From JAIOTH01 sp964486685 (GTDB taxonomy: Bacteria; Patescibacteriota; Patescibacteriia; UBA1558; S5-K13), in assembly GCA_964486685.1 (NCBI GenBank), contig CAZAOE010000003.1, positions 1 to 64,000 of the forward strand: a stretch of 64,000 bases of DNA, read 5' to 3'. Below are positions 7,945 to 16,740 of the stretch, piece by piece. The notes below the pieces were generated by a model. That model had not been told where the DNA came from. It made no database searches and saw only the letters and a program-made list of their open reading frames with translations. Made by a program: the position numbers and the translations under genes. Position 1 is the stretch's first letter. Every line of letters starts with the position of its first letter.

Positions 7945-8427
7945 TTAACTGGGCCAAAAGGTTATCGCCAGCATAGTTCCAGAAATTAACAAGACCTTTA
8001 ATATTAAAAAGGGGATTAAAAAACAACTCTTCAATTCGCTATCACTATTACCAGCAGCAACAATACCAGCGGCAATAACACCAACGGCAATAACACCAAC
8101 GGTGGCAATGGCAATAACACCAACAATCCTAACACCAGCAACAATAGCAGTAGCAACTGCGGCAATAGCGGCAGCGATAACAACACCCGCGGTAACAACA
8201 CCAACTGCGGCAATAGCAACAAAACCAGCAAGAGCAACAACACCAGCAGCAACAACACCAGTGGCCACGGCAGTAGCAACAACAGCAAGAGATGCAGCAC
8301 CAGTAGCCTCATATCGTTCTGCTCCAGTTAGTCCCCAGCCACCCTGAAGAGAAAAAACAGAGATAAATACAGTAATAGCTGTAATGATCATTATTATTTC
8401 CCATTTAAATAATCTTTTTTTATTCAT
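7945..8427 (-). CDS. low-complexity Ala/Val/Gly-rich membrane protein
   Basis: 160-residue protein of unknown function. Its signals are unusually strong for this window: a promoter with TTGACA and TAAATT 17 bases apart, the SD AGGAGG six bases before the ATG, and a clear terminator. An N-terminal helix (about residues 10-27) is followed by roughly 85 residues made almost only of Ala, Val, Gly, Ile and Thr, then a final hydrophobic helix. The central part is coded by degenerate GNN-type triplet repeats, seen on the plus strand as AACACC/GCAGCAACA units. The other frames are open only because of this repetitiveness. Possible glycine-zipper-like membrane packing is inference. Confidence 0.65.
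   Translation of the reverse strand: MNKKRLFKWEIIMIITAITVFISVFSLQGGWGLTGAERYEATGAASLAVVATAVATGVVAAGVVALAGFVAIAAVGVVTAGVVIAAAIAAVATAIVAGVRIVGVIAIATVGVIAVGVIAAGIVAAGNSDSELKSCFLIPFLILKVLLISGTMLAITFWPS
8040..8300. repeat. degenerate trinucleotide repeat tract
   Basis: Imperfect tandem triplets on the plus strand (ACC, AAC, GCA, GCG; e.g. AACACCAGCAGCAACAACA), making the Ala/Val-rich core of the minus-strand protein. Slippage here could change protein length without breaking the frame. Confidence 0.7.
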
Positions 8428-8468
8428 TTCTGTCCTCCTGTTTATTTAAATTATTTTTTATTACCATA

Positions 8469-8515
8469 AATTTACGCTTAATCTTATTTTTTGTCAAATC
8501 TGAAAATTTGACAAA
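8469..8515 (-). promoter_or_regulatory. consensus promoter overlapped by a 10-bp inverted repeat
   Basis: On the minus strand, TTGACA (8492-8497) and TAAATT (8469-8474) are 17 bases apart. The -35 box lies inside a perfect inverted repeat TTTGTCAAAT-N6-ATTTGACAAA (8490-8515), placed like a repressor operator. It drives the Ala/Val-rich gene. Confidence 0.65.
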
Positions 8516-8688
8516 TATGTATATATGTACTAATGTATAAAGTTTTAACTTGCCAAAAAATATTATTGTGTTAAGATAGATGGACAATTTATAATTTTCA
8601 TTTCTCAATTTTTATTAAATTATCAATTTAAAATTGAGTCATTAAAAATTCAATTTAAATTTATAATTTATAATTTAAAATTAATCCT

Positions 8689-9687
8689 ATGAAGGGTGTT
8701 ATATTAGCCGGTGGAACTGGCTCACGCTTAGATCCATTAACCAAAGTAACCAATAAACATTTATTGCCGGTTTATAATAAACCGATGATTTATTATCCAA
8801 TTGAATCTCTAATTAATGCTGGTATTAAAGATATTATGATTGTGTCTGGCAAAGGACATGCTGGAGATTTTTTAGAATTATTGGGCTCAGGACAAAAATT
8901 TGGAGCAAGTTTTTCCTATGCCGTACAAGAGGAAGCCGGTGGAATTGCTCAGGCCCTGGGCTTAGCTGAAAACTTCGTGGACAATGAAAAGGTGGTGGTT
9001 TATCTAGGAGATAATATTTTACAAGATGATATTGGTCCAGCCATAGAAGAATTTAAAAAGGTTACCATGGGCGCCAGAATTTTTCTAAAAAAAGTTAAAA
9101 ACCCCCATGCTTATGGTGTCGCTCAAATTAAAGAAAATAAAATCACTAAGGTTGTTGAAAAACCCCAAGAATTTATCAGTGACTTAGCGGTTGTCGGCGT
9201 ATATATGTATGATAATCAGGTTTGGGATATTATTAAAACTTTAAAACCCTCTGGCCGAGGGGAATTGGAAATTACTGATGTAAATAATTTCTATGTCCAA
9301 CAAGATACCATGAAATATACTATCTTAAAAGGATGGTGGGGTGATTGTGGTGAATCAATAGATACTTGGTTAGAGGCTAATAATTTGGTAGCTCAAAATA
9401 ATAATCAACAAATTATTGAAGAATCTTCTCTGCAAATAATTAAAGACACAGCTCGTCAAGTCGTACAAGAGGCCATTAAAATAATCAAAACCGAAACCCC
9501 CCAAATAGTGGCCGATGAATACAAAAATATAGAAGAAAAAACTGACCAAAAAAATACTTCCTCTTCAGAAGTAAAAAATATTTATCAAAAACCACTTTTA
9601 GATTTAAAAGAGGATGCTCCCAACATGGAAGATATGGAATTCCCAATCGAAAAAGAAACTTCTCTAGAAGATTATTATGCTGAATAA
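8689..9687 (+). CDS. rmlA: glucose-1-phosphate thymidylyltransferase with C-terminal extension
   Basis: First enzyme of dTDP-rhamnose synthesis: dTTP + glucose-1-phosphate to dTDP-glucose. The nucleotidyltransferase signature is at the N-terminus (LAGGTGSR, residues 6-13; KHLLPVYNKPM), and VVYLGDNI at about 105 holds the metal Asp. The catalytic domain ends near residue 240 (GWWGDCGESIDTWLEANN). About 90 further residues follow, rich in Gln, Glu, Lys and Ile, including a likely coiled helix (IIKDTARQVVQEAIKIIK) and a charged tail. This tail is not part of normal RmlA and its role is unknown. The gene is separated from rmlD by the minus-strand Ala/Val-rich gene. Confidence 0.93.
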   Translation: MKGVILAGGTGSRLDPLTKVTNKHLLPVYNKPMIYYPIESLINAGIKDIMIVSGKGHAGDFLELLGSGQKFGASFSYAVQEEAGGIAQALGLAENFVDNEKVVVYLGDNILQDDIGPAIEEFKKVTMGARIFLKKVKNPHAYGVAQIKENKITKVVEKPQEFISDLAVVGVYMYDNQVWDIIKTLKPSGRGELEITDVNNFYVQQDTMKYTILKGWWGDCGESIDTWLEANNLVAQNNNQQIIEESSLQIIKDTARQVVQEAIKIIKTETPQIVADEYKNIEEKTDQKNTSSSEVKNIYQKPLLDLKEDAPNMEDMEFPIEKETSLEDYYAE

Positions 9688-9689
9688 AA

Positions 9690-11018
9690 TCATTGAATAG
9701 TTGTTTCTATTAGTCCAGTAGGGGTAATATGATAAAAAATATTACCTTTTTTGTTTTGCAAAAAATAATCTGAATTATATATACTATTTAAATTATAAAT
9801 ATTTTTTTTGTCTCTATTGTCAAGCTCTATGGCATAAAGCTTTTTATCAATAGTATAAAAAACATGATTATTGTTTCGGTGCCAAAAATAATTATCTATT
9901 GGCTGACTAAATCTATTTACTAAAATTTCTTTTTTTTCAGCAAGATCATAAAACCAAATTTCCAAATTATTATTCATCAAAAGCATTCGATTATATAAAT
10001 CCCATTTAGCGTCTCTAACCTCTGCAATGGTTTTAACCAAATAATCTTCTAATAAATTAGGGTCAATTAAATATAAAATGTCATTATCTTTATCTAATAA
10101 ACAAATATAATCTTTATACGCTAAAATAAAACTATAATTATTAGAAATTTTATTTAAACTTAATAATTTTTCTGAGGTCTTATTTTTCAAATCAAATAAA
10201 TACAAATTATCTTGCTCCCCGTCATTTAAAACATAAAATAATTTATCTTTTTCTGGCTTATAAGATAAAACATTGTCAATATTTATTAATTGGAACTCTT
10301 GAGTGGATATTACAAAACTATAAATATTGTTTTCCAAATCTGAAAAATATATTAAATCAGAATTAAATTTATCCCATTTTAAATCATAAATAGAAAATCC
10401 TATATAATCATTAATAGCTAATAAATCTTCATTCAAATAAACTGAAGAAATAAAATATTCTTTTCCTATTTTTAATAATATTTTCTGACTATTGGCTGAC
10501 CACAAACTATATTCTGGTTCGTCTATTTTTGTTTCAATATTAATAATCTGATTTTCTGACAAATCAAAAATATTAATATTGCCATTATCCAAATCATAAA
10601 ATAAAAGTCGTTGTTTGTCGGGAGAAATTGAAAGTTCTTGAAAATTTCCTTCTTGAATAATTTCTGTTTCAAACTGATTATAAAAAAGAGAAATGTCTTC
10701 AATAAAAACAGTTTGACGCGGTTTAATTAAAAGGATCTTTTCCCAGGATTGATAATTTTCTTTCTCAATTCTAATTTTATATAAATCTGGTTTTAAATGA
10801 GTAATTTCGCTAGGAGTAATATACTTACTTTCTTTATCATTTAAAAATATTTTTGCATCCCGAGGATAGGATTTAAGATACAAAACACTGGTCTTCTCAA
10901 ATCTATTTTTGGAAAAATTATAAGTATATCCCAAAGACAATAAAATAAAAAAAGACGAGGCGCCTAAAAAAATTAATATTGCCAAAAATAAATAAATTTT
11001 TCGAACCCAATTTTTCAT
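9690..11018 (-). CDS. PEGA-domain, beta-propeller-like membrane-anchored protein
   Basis: 442 residues. One N-terminal hydrophobic helix (about 9-29) anchors the protein. Residues about 44-110 form a PEGA domain (LKSYPRDAKIFLNDKESKY through HLKPDLYKIRIEKENYQSW), a small surface-associated beta domain. The remainder has repeated blades of the type W-N-x-D-ILYFSDLENNIY, like TolB or WD-type propellers. It probably acts outside the membrane as a binding scaffold. No enzyme motif is seen. It converges with rmlA, the two stops being only two bases apart. Confidence 0.78.
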   Translation of the reverse strand: MKNWVRKIYLFLAILIFLGASSFFILLSLGYTYNFSKNRFEKTSVLYLKSYPRDAKIFLNDKESKYITPSEITHLKPDLYKIRIEKENYQSWEKILLIKPRQTVFIEDISLFYNQFETEIIQEGNFQELSISPDKQRLLFYDLDNGNINIFDLSENQIINIETKIDEPEYSLWSANSQKILLKIGKEYFISSVYLNEDLLAINDYIGFSIYDLKWDKFNSDLIYFSDLENNIYSFVISTQEFQLINIDNVLSYKPEKDKLFYVLNDGEQDNLYLFDLKNKTSEKLLSLNKISNNYSFILAYKDYICLLDKDNDILYLIDPNLLEDYLVKTIAEVRDAKWDLYNRMLLMNNNLEIWFYDLAEKKEILVNRFSQPIDNYFWHRNNNHVFYTIDKKLYAIELDNRDKKNIYNLNSIYNSDYFLQNKKGNIFYHITPTGLIETTIQ

Positions 11019-11180
11019 AAAATTAGTTAAAAGTTAAAAAGCTTCAAGTTACAAAATTTAGTTCAAAAATTAGAACCTTTAACTTACAAGTATCAACTTG
11101 AAACTATTTATTTTTTCCTGTAGAATTGAGATATTAAATAAATCTAATATTAAACTTAAAATTACTAATTTAATAATAAT

Positions 11181-12434
11181 ATGTCTAGCTTTATTATTCA
11201 AGGCAAACCCAAGCTTCAGGGTGAAATTTCTGTTAAGGGCGCTAAAAATAATGCTTTAAAATTAATTCCGGCAGCTTTATTAACCTCGGAAAAGGTTATT
11301 TTACATAATGTCCCAAATATTATTGATGTTAATCTAACCCTGGAATTGGCCAAAAGCCTAGGAGCAAAAATAGAAAAAATAGCTGAAAATTCCATATCTA
11401 TTCAAGCTGAAAACATTGACTCCCAAAAAATTAATAATGAAATAGCTCGCAAAATACGAACTTCTTTAATGTTCATCGGTCCATTATTACACAGATGTGG
11501 AAAAATTGAAATACCTCATCCCGGAGGATGTACTATTGGAAAAAGACCAATTAATTTTTTTATTGATTTTTTAAAAACATTAGGAGCTAAAATAGAATTA
11601 AAAAATAATAATTATCAATTTATCAATCAGGGGCTTAAAGGTAATCGCTATATCTTTCCTAAAATCAGCCATACTGGAACTGAAAGCTTAATACTCACGG
11701 CCGTTTTAGCAGAGGGTCAAACTGAAATAATCAATGCTGCTTGCGAGCCAGAAGTTCAGGCCTTAGCTGATTTTCTAAATTTCATGGGAGCTAAAATTAA
11801 AGGAGCTGGTACGCCTCATATAATTATAACTGGGGTAAAAAAATTAAATGGAACTGAATTTTCTGTCATTCCTGATCGCATAGAAACCGGCAGTTTACTC
11901 TGTATCGGTGTAGCCACTAAAAGCAATATAAAAATTACAAATTGTAATCCGCAAGACCTTGAAATACCTTTGAAAATTTTGCAACAAATGGGTGTGGAAT
12001 TAGAAATTGGAAAAGATTTTATTGAAATTAAAAAAATAAATAAACTCCAACCAGTTAATATCAGCACTCACGAATATCCTGGCTTTCCCACTGATTTACA
12101 ATCTTGCTTTACGGTTTTATTAACTCAAGCTCAAGGCATGAGTTTAGTTCATGAAACAATTTATGAAAGCCGATTATTTTTTACTGACCTTTTGATAAGA
12201 ATGGGAGCTAATTTAGTTTTATGCGACCCACATAGAGTAGTAATAAATGGACCTTCAAAATTAAGAGGAAAAAAAGTAGAAAGTCCAGACATCAGAGCTG
12301 GACTAGCCATGCTCATTGCTGGTTTAATGGCTGAAGACGAAACAGAAATAGGCAATATTGAACAAATTGACCGCGGTTATGAAAAAATAGATACCCGCTT
12401 AAATAAATTAGGAGCTAATATTAAAAGAATATAA
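11181..12434 (+). CDS. murA: UDP-N-acetylglucosamine 1-carboxyvinyltransferase
   Basis: First committed step of peptidoglycan synthesis: enolpyruvyl transfer from PEP to UDP-GlcNAc. The 417-residue length is normal for MurA. Lys22 and Asn23 (VKGAKNNALK) bind substrate. Cys117 in HPGGCTIGKRP is the catalytic residue that fosfomycin alkylates, and ISHTGTESLILTA is also family-typical. Its presence shows the organism makes a peptidoglycan wall. No SD is visible. It is followed after 20 bases by an S41 protease. Confidence 0.97.
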   Translation: MSSFIIQGKPKLQGEISVKGAKNNALKLIPAALLTSEKVILHNVPNIIDVNLTLELAKSLGAKIEKIAENSISIQAENIDSQKINNEIARKIRTSLMFIGPLLHRCGKIEIPHPGGCTIGKRPINFFIDFLKTLGAKIELKNNNYQFINQGLKGNRYIFPKISHTGTESLILTAVLAEGQTEIINAACEPEVQALADFLNFMGAKIKGAGTPHIIITGVKKLNGTEFSVIPDRIETGSLLCIGVATKSNIKITNCNPQDLEIPLKILQQMGVELEIGKDFIEIKKINKLQPVNISTHEYPGFPTDLQSCFTVLLTQAQGMSLVHETIYESRLFFTDLLIRMGANLVLCDPHRVVINGPSKLRGKKVESPDIRAGLAMLIAGLMAEDETEIGNIEQIDRGYEKIDTRLNKLGANIKRI

Positions 12435-12454
12435 TTAAAATACTAAATAAAATC

Positions 12455-13738
12455 ATGGATGAAAACATTTATTTGCAAAATAGAAACCAAAAAAGATTAG
12501 AAAATAAAAAAACTACCCGCATAATCATTGTATCTCTACTGATAATTGTCAGTTTTTTTATCGGTATTATTATCGGTGTTTCTAATAGTGAAGAAATAAG
12601 TCCCAATAATGAAGGCAGCGAGGTTTTAAATAAAAATAAGGTTCCAGAATCTTTAAATCAAAACGTGAATTTTAAACTATTTTGGCAAGTTTGGGATTTA
12701 ATTAAAAATAATTATGTTGAGCCCGATATTAATGAAATAGAAATGTTTTATGGTGCTCAAGCCGGTCTAGTGGCTTCGTTATTAGATCCTTATTCTGTAT
12801 TTTTACCGCCAGAAATAGCCAAAGAATTTAGCGAAGAACTAAAAGGAAAATTTGAGGGCATTGGGGCTGAAATAGGAATTAAAAACAACCGTTTAACAAT
12901 TATTGCTCCTTTACCAAATAGTCCAGCAGAGCAATCTGGTATTAAAGCCGGTGATAAAGTTATTGGTATAGATGGATTGGATACTGCTGGAATTTCTTTA
13001 AATCAAGCTGTTAATTTAATCCGGGGTGATAAGGGCACAGAAGTTATTTTAAGTGTTATACATCAAGATCAAAGCCAAGAAAACATTACTATTATCAGAG
13101 ATGAAATACAATATGCCAGTGTTGAATCAGAGATTGAGGAAGAAGAAATTAGTCAAAAAATAGCAGCCGAAAATATTGGTTATATAGAAATTAGCCATTT
13201 TAATGAAGATACTGAGGAATTATTTAATAAAAAAGTCAATGAACTTATTAGTCAAGGCGTTGATAGTATTATTTTAGATCTGAGAAATAATCCCGGCGGA
13301 TTTTTAAGCACCGCCATATCAGTAGCCAGTGCCTGGGTAGAGGATGGGGTGATAGTTAAAGAAAAATTTAGAGATGATTCTAAAACCCAAAATTATTCTG
13401 CCCAAGGTTCAGCTAAATTAAAAGATAAAAAAACCGTTGTTTTGGTTAATGAAGGCTCGGCTTCGGCCTCAGAAATAGTAGCTGGCGCTTTGCAAGATTA
13501 TGGTTTAGCTACTATTGTCGGAGAAAAAACTTTTGGCAAGGGTTCTGTTCAGGACTTAACTGAATTAAGCGATGGCTCTTCTGTAAAATTAACTATTGCC
13601 AAATGGCTTACTCCCAATAACAGAACCATAGATAAGGAAGGAATTACTCCGGACATAGAAATAGAATTAACTACTGAAGATTATAATAATGACCGTGACC
13701 CGCAATTAGAAAAAGCTATTGAAATATTAAAACAATAA
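12455..13738 (+). CDS. ctpA: S41 family C-terminal processing protease
   Basis: Periplasmic or outside-facing serine protease of the CtpA/Prc type that trims or degrades exported proteins. One N-terminal membrane anchor (residues 22-41). A PDZ domain is at about 127-205 (FEGIGAEIG, AGDKVIGIDG). The S41 catalytic domain follows, with the nucleophile Ser in GSASASEI (334-341) and the general-base Lys362 in GEKTFGKGSVQ. Length is normal. The acylphosphatase gene begins one base after its stop, so they are likely co-transcribed with murA upstream. Confidence 0.94.
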   Translation: MDENIYLQNRNQKRLENKKTTRIIIVSLLIIVSFFIGIIIGVSNSEEISPNNEGSEVLNKNKVPESLNQNVNFKLFWQVWDLIKNNYVEPDINEIEMFYGAQAGLVASLLDPYSVFLPPEIAKEFSEELKGKFEGIGAEIGIKNNRLTIIAPLPNSPAEQSGIKAGDKVIGIDGLDTAGISLNQAVNLIRGDKGTEVILSVIHQDQSQENITIIRDEIQYASVESEIEEEEISQKIAAENIGYIEISHFNEDTEELFNKKVNELISQGVDSIILDLRNNPGGFLSTAISVASAWVEDGVIVKEKFRDDSKTQNYSAQGSAKLKDKKTVVLVNEGSASASEIVAGALQDYGLATIVGEKTFGKGSVQDLTELSDGSSVKLTIAKWLTPNNRTIDKEGITPDIEIELTTEDYNNDRDPQLEKAIEILKQ

Positions 13739-13739
13739 A

Positions 13740-14018
13740 ATGTTTATAGTGCACATTATAGCCAAAGGCCTGGTGCAGGGTGTTTTTTTTAGATGTTTGG
13801 TAAAAGAATATGCTCAAAAAAATAATATTGTAGGTACTGTGCAAAATTTATCTATTACTAATAAAGTAGAAATCTTTGCTCAAGCCACTGAAGATAAAAT
13901 AAAAAATTTTATCAATTGGCTTGAAAATAGTCCTGGATTATCTAAAATTAATAGAATTGAAATTTTAGAAGAAAAAGAAAATCCTCGTCAACAATACTAT
14001 AGTTTCCGCATCCTTTAA
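13740..14018 (+). CDS. acyP: acylphosphatase
   Basis: Small hydrolase (92 residues) of carboxyl-phosphate bonds in acyl phosphates such as acetyl phosphate or 1,3-bisphosphoglycerate. The signature GLVQGVFFR (residues 10-18) carries the phosphate-binding Arg18. Asn37 in TVQNL matches the catalytic Asn. The gene abuts the protease gene with a single base between stop and start. An acetate kinase/PduL pair elsewhere in the window makes acetyl phosphate a plausible substrate, but that is inference. Confidence 0.93.
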   Translation: MFIVHIIAKGLVQGVFFRCLVKEYAQKNNIVGTVQNLSITNKVEIFAQATEDKIKNFINWLENSPGLSKINRIEILEEKENPRQQYYSFRIL

Positions 14019-14064
14019 CTACCCCTCCTACAACCTAATAAGCTACAAACTAACCCCTAACCAT

Positions 14065-14505
14065 ATGAAAATAATATTTTTACAAGATACGCCTAGCGGT
14101 AAAAAAAACCAAATTAAAGATGTCTCCACTGGCTATGCTTTGAATTATTTAATCCCCAAAAAATTAGCTATCTTGGCTACTAAAGAAGAAATCAAAAAAA
14201 TCCAGAATCAACAAGAGCAAATAACTCAAGAAGTTGAAAAAGGAAAAAGACAATCAGACAAAACCATTGATAAAATTAAATCTTTAAAAATTGAAATCAA
14301 AGCCAAAGCCAATCAAGAAGGGCATTTATTTGGTGGGGTTAGCAATGAAGATATCTGCAAAATTTTAAAAGAAAAACATAATTTAGATATTAGTAAAGAA
14401 GCCATAGAACTAGCGCATCATATTAAAAAAATTGGAAAACATAATGTGCCAATAAAAATAAATAAACAAGAAACAGAATTAAAACTAATTATTAAAGCTG
14501 AGTAA
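14065..14505 (+). CDS. rplI: 50S ribosomal protein L9
   Basis: 146 residues with the two-domain form of L9. The N-terminal rRNA-binding domain begins MKIIFLQDTPSGKKNQIKDV and continues GYALNYLIPKKLA. A long Lys/Glu/Gln-rich connecting helix (about 40-75) leads to the C-terminal domain with HLFGGVSNEDI. Its presence is a useful lineage marker, because some CPR groups (Microgenomates and WWE3) are reported to lack L9. It sits between acyP and pyrG after a short CTACAACCTAATAAGC repeat. Confidence 0.95.
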   Translation: MKIIFLQDTPSGKKNQIKDVSTGYALNYLIPKKLAILATKEEIKKIQNQQEQITQEVEKGKRQSDKTIDKIKSLKIEIKAKANQEGHLFGGVSNEDICKILKEKHNLDISKEAIELAHHIKKIGKHNVPIKINKQETELKLIIKAE

Positions 14506-14578
14506 ATAATAAACTAAATTCAATTCTCGCTCTAATTCTCTAATTTCAAAATTAGCTACGGGATAAATATTTAACAGG

Positions 14579-16204
14579 ATGAAAAATAATAATAATGTAA
14601 AATATATCTTTGTAACTGGCGGTGTCTGTTCTGGTTTAGGTAAGGGTATTTCTAGTGCCTCTATTGGTGCCATTTTAAAATCGGCTAATTATAAAATATT
14701 TACTCTAAAATTAGATCCTTATTTAAATATTGATCCGGGCACAATGAGTCCTTATCAACATGGAGAAGTTTATGTAACAGATGATGGTACTGAAACAGAT
14801 TTAGACTTGGGACACTATGAAAGATTTATTGATACTAATCTTAGTAAGCTATCTAATTTAACAACTGGTCAGGTTTATCAATCTGTTTTAAGCAAAGAAA
14901 GAAGGGGGGGGTTTTTAGGAAAAACTATTCAAATTATTCCTCATATTACCGATGAAATTAAAAAATATATTTACCAAGCCGCCAAAGAAAGTCAAACCGA
15001 TATTTTAATCATTGAAATTGGTGGAACCGTAGGTGATATTGAGGGAGAGCCATTCTTAGAAACCGCTCGTCAAATTAGAATTGAACAAGGCTATCATCAA
15101 ACTATGTTCGCTCATGTTACATTATTGCCCTATATTAAGGCCTCTAATGAAACCAAAACTAAACCCACCCAGCTTTCTGTTAAGGAATTATTAAAAAGAG
15201 GAATAACTCCTGATTTAATTATTGCTCGTACTGAAACTAAAATTACCAAAGAAGCTATTGAAAAAATCTCTATGTTTTGTAATGTAAAACCTGAAGCAGT
15301 CATTCCAGCTCCTACAGTTAAAATACTTTATGAAGTACCTATTAATTTTGAAAAAAGTGGTATTTCTAAAATTATTTACAAACATTTAGAGCTTTCTCAT
15401 AAAAAACCCGACCTAGATCCTTGGAATAAATTGCTGAAAAAAATAAAAAAAATTGATAAAAAAATAACTATTGGATTAATAGGAAAATATACTGAAAATA
15501 TTGATGCTTATTTAAGTGTAAACGAGGCCTTAAAATCTGCATGTTATCACAATAATTTAAAACTTAATTTAATTTGGATAGATTCTGTTAAATTAGAAAA
15601 AAATAATCATGCAGAAATATCTAAATTAAAAAAATTAGCTGGTTTAGTAGTCCCTGGCGGATTTGGTTCTCGAGGTATTGAAGGAAAAATCAAAGCTGCT
15701 AAATTTGCTCGGGAAAATAAGGTACCTTATTTGGGCCTATGTCTTGGTTCGCAAATTATGGCTATTGAGCTTGCTCGTAATATAGCTAATTTAAAAGACG
15801 CCAACTCTGAAGAATTTAATCCCAAAAGTGAAAATTTAATTGTTCATTATTTGCCTGGTCAATCTGATGACCGAGAAAAAGGCGGAACTCTTCGTTTGGG
15901 GGCCTATCCTTGTATTTTAAAAAAGGGGACTAAGGCCTATCAGGCCTATCAAACTAAAAAAATATCTGAAAGGCATAGACATAGATATGAATTTAATAAT
16001 GCCTATCGGGAAATTTTAGAAAAAGCCGGCTTAATTATTTCTGGAGATTCTCCTAATCATAATTTAATGGAAATTGTAGAAATTAAAGACCATCCTTTTA
16101 TGTTGGGCTCTCAATTCCACCCTGAATTCAAATCCCGCCCATTAAGACCACACCCCTTATTTAATGCTTTTATCAAAGCAGCAGAAAAGTATAGCAAGAA
16201 ATAA
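14579..16204 (+). CDS. pyrG: CTP synthase
   Basis: ATP- and glutamine-dependent amination of UTP to CTP. The N-terminal synthetase domain (about 1-275) opens with FVTGGVCSGLGKGI and carries YLNIDPGTMSPYQHGEV. The C-terminal class I glutamine amidotransferase domain (about 295-541) has the nucleophile Cys in YLGLCLGSQ, plus His-Glu in SQFHPEF. The 541-residue length is usual. Together with pyrB and pyrI in this window it shows at least part of pyrimidine synthesis is kept. Confidence 0.97.
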   Translation: MKNNNNVKYIFVTGGVCSGLGKGISSASIGAILKSANYKIFTLKLDPYLNIDPGTMSPYQHGEVYVTDDGTETDLDLGHYERFIDTNLSKLSNLTTGQVYQSVLSKERRGGFLGKTIQIIPHITDEIKKYIYQAAKESQTDILIIEIGGTVGDIEGEPFLETARQIRIEQGYHQTMFAHVTLLPYIKASNETKTKPTQLSVKELLKRGITPDLIIARTETKITKEAIEKISMFCNVKPEAVIPAPTVKILYEVPINFEKSGISKIIYKHLELSHKKPDLDPWNKLLKKIKKIDKKITIGLIGKYTENIDAYLSVNEALKSACYHNNLKLNLIWIDSVKLEKNNHAEISKLKKLAGLVVPGGFGSRGIEGKIKAAKFARENKVPYLGLCLGSQIMAIELARNIANLKDANSEEFNPKSENLIVHYLPGQSDDREKGGTLRLGAYPCILKKGTKAYQAYQTKKISERHRHRYEFNNAYREILEKAGLIISGDSPNHNLMEIVEIKDHPFMLGSQFHPEFKSRPLRPHPLFNAFIKAAEKYSKK

Positions 16205-16235
16205 ATAGCTTAAATATATAAAACAAATCCTTTCA

Positions 16236-16264
16236 TTGACAATCAGGTCTTTTTAGTTTATAAT
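16236..16264 (+). promoter_or_regulatory. consensus promoter upstream of the tRNA genes
   Basis: TTGACA (16236-16241) and TATAAT (16259-16264), exactly 17 bases apart, both perfect consensus. This should drive tRNA-Gln and tRNA-Ser, with a leader of about 140 bases that holds two palindromic repeats. Confidence 0.85.
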
Positions 16265-16276
16265 TTATCAAGTTAA

Positions 16277-16380
16277 TTATTGGGTCGTCCGCCTACGCAT
16301 AAAGCTACGGCAGGACTGAAATAAAATTAAAATTTGATATTTAAAATTTATTTGAAATTCCTGCCTGCCGGCAGGCAGGT
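16277..16380. repeat. duplicated tRNA 5' end plus palindromic repeats
   Basis: ATTGGGTCGT at 16279-16288 is the same ten bases that begin tRNA-Gln at 16410-16419. Between the two lie a GTCCGCCTACGC...GCTACGGCAGGAC element (about 16286-16316) and a perfect 20-bp palindrome CCTGCCTGCCGGCAGGCAGG (16360-16379). Confidence 0.75.
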
Positions 16381-16411
16381 ATTGTTTGAAATTTGTAATT
16401 TAATAAAGCAT

Positions 16412-16486
16412 TGGGTCGTAGCCAAGTGGTAAGGCAACGGGTTTTGATCCCGTCATGCGTAGGTTCGAATCCTACCGACCCAGCCA
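16412..16486 (+). tRNA. tRNA-Gln (anticodon TTG)
   Basis: Acceptor arm TGGGTCG/CGACCCA. Anticodon stem ACGGG/CCCGT with loop TTTTGAT gives anticodon TTG. The T arm TAGGTTCGAATCCTA is normal, and CCA is encoded. 75 bases. Confidence 0.96.
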
Positions 16487-16527
16487 TTCTTCGCTCTCGC
16501 TTTACTCGAGCTACGAATGGCACGGCC
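16483..16527. repeat. palindromic repeat between the two tRNAs
   Basis: GCCATTCTTCGCT and AGCTACGAATGGC form an imperfect hairpin filling the spacer between tRNA-Gln and tRNA-Ser. It shares the TTCGCT...AGCTACG core with the repeats near 5540-5610 and 16286-16316. Confidence 0.65.
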
Positions 16528-16537
16528 ATTAACTTAA

Positions 16538-16627
16538 GGAGAGTTGCCAGAGCGGTCGAATGGGACAGTCTTGAAAACTGTTGAGCCTTTACGGGTTCCG
16601 GGGGTTCGAATCCCTCACTCTCCGCCA
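16538..16627 (+). tRNA. tRNA-Ser (anticodon TGA)
   Basis: Acceptor arm GGAGAGT/ACTCTCC. Anticodon stem ACAGT/ACTGT with loop CTTGAAA gives anticodon TGA. The long variable arm is typical of serine tRNAs, the T arm is GGGGGTTCGAATCCC, and CCA is encoded. 90 bases. Confidence 0.96.
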
Positions 16628-16740
16628 TCTCATGCTAGCACGATAATATTAAAAATGACTTCTTTATGGAGCTGTTTTTTTTATTTGACCTTAGTCTATA
16701 ATTAAGTTAACATATCTATAGTAAGTAATTTTATAAATAT

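Noticed and set aside
8031..8347. Leu-rich minus-strand and Ala/Thr/Pro-rich plus-strand open frames over the triplet tract
   Set aside because: They are alternative frames of the repeat that codes the core of the 160-residue protein, which alone has a promoter, SD and terminator.
16277..16420. Possible att site or integration scar at tRNA-Gln
   Set aside because: The duplicated sequence is the 5' end of the tRNA, whereas tRNA-targeting integrases normally duplicate the 3' part, and no integrase is nearby.
16341..16628. 95-codon minus-strand frame across both tRNA genes
   Set aside because: Entirely antisense to tRNA-Gln, tRNA-Ser and repeats; such frames over tRNAs are a known source of false proteins.
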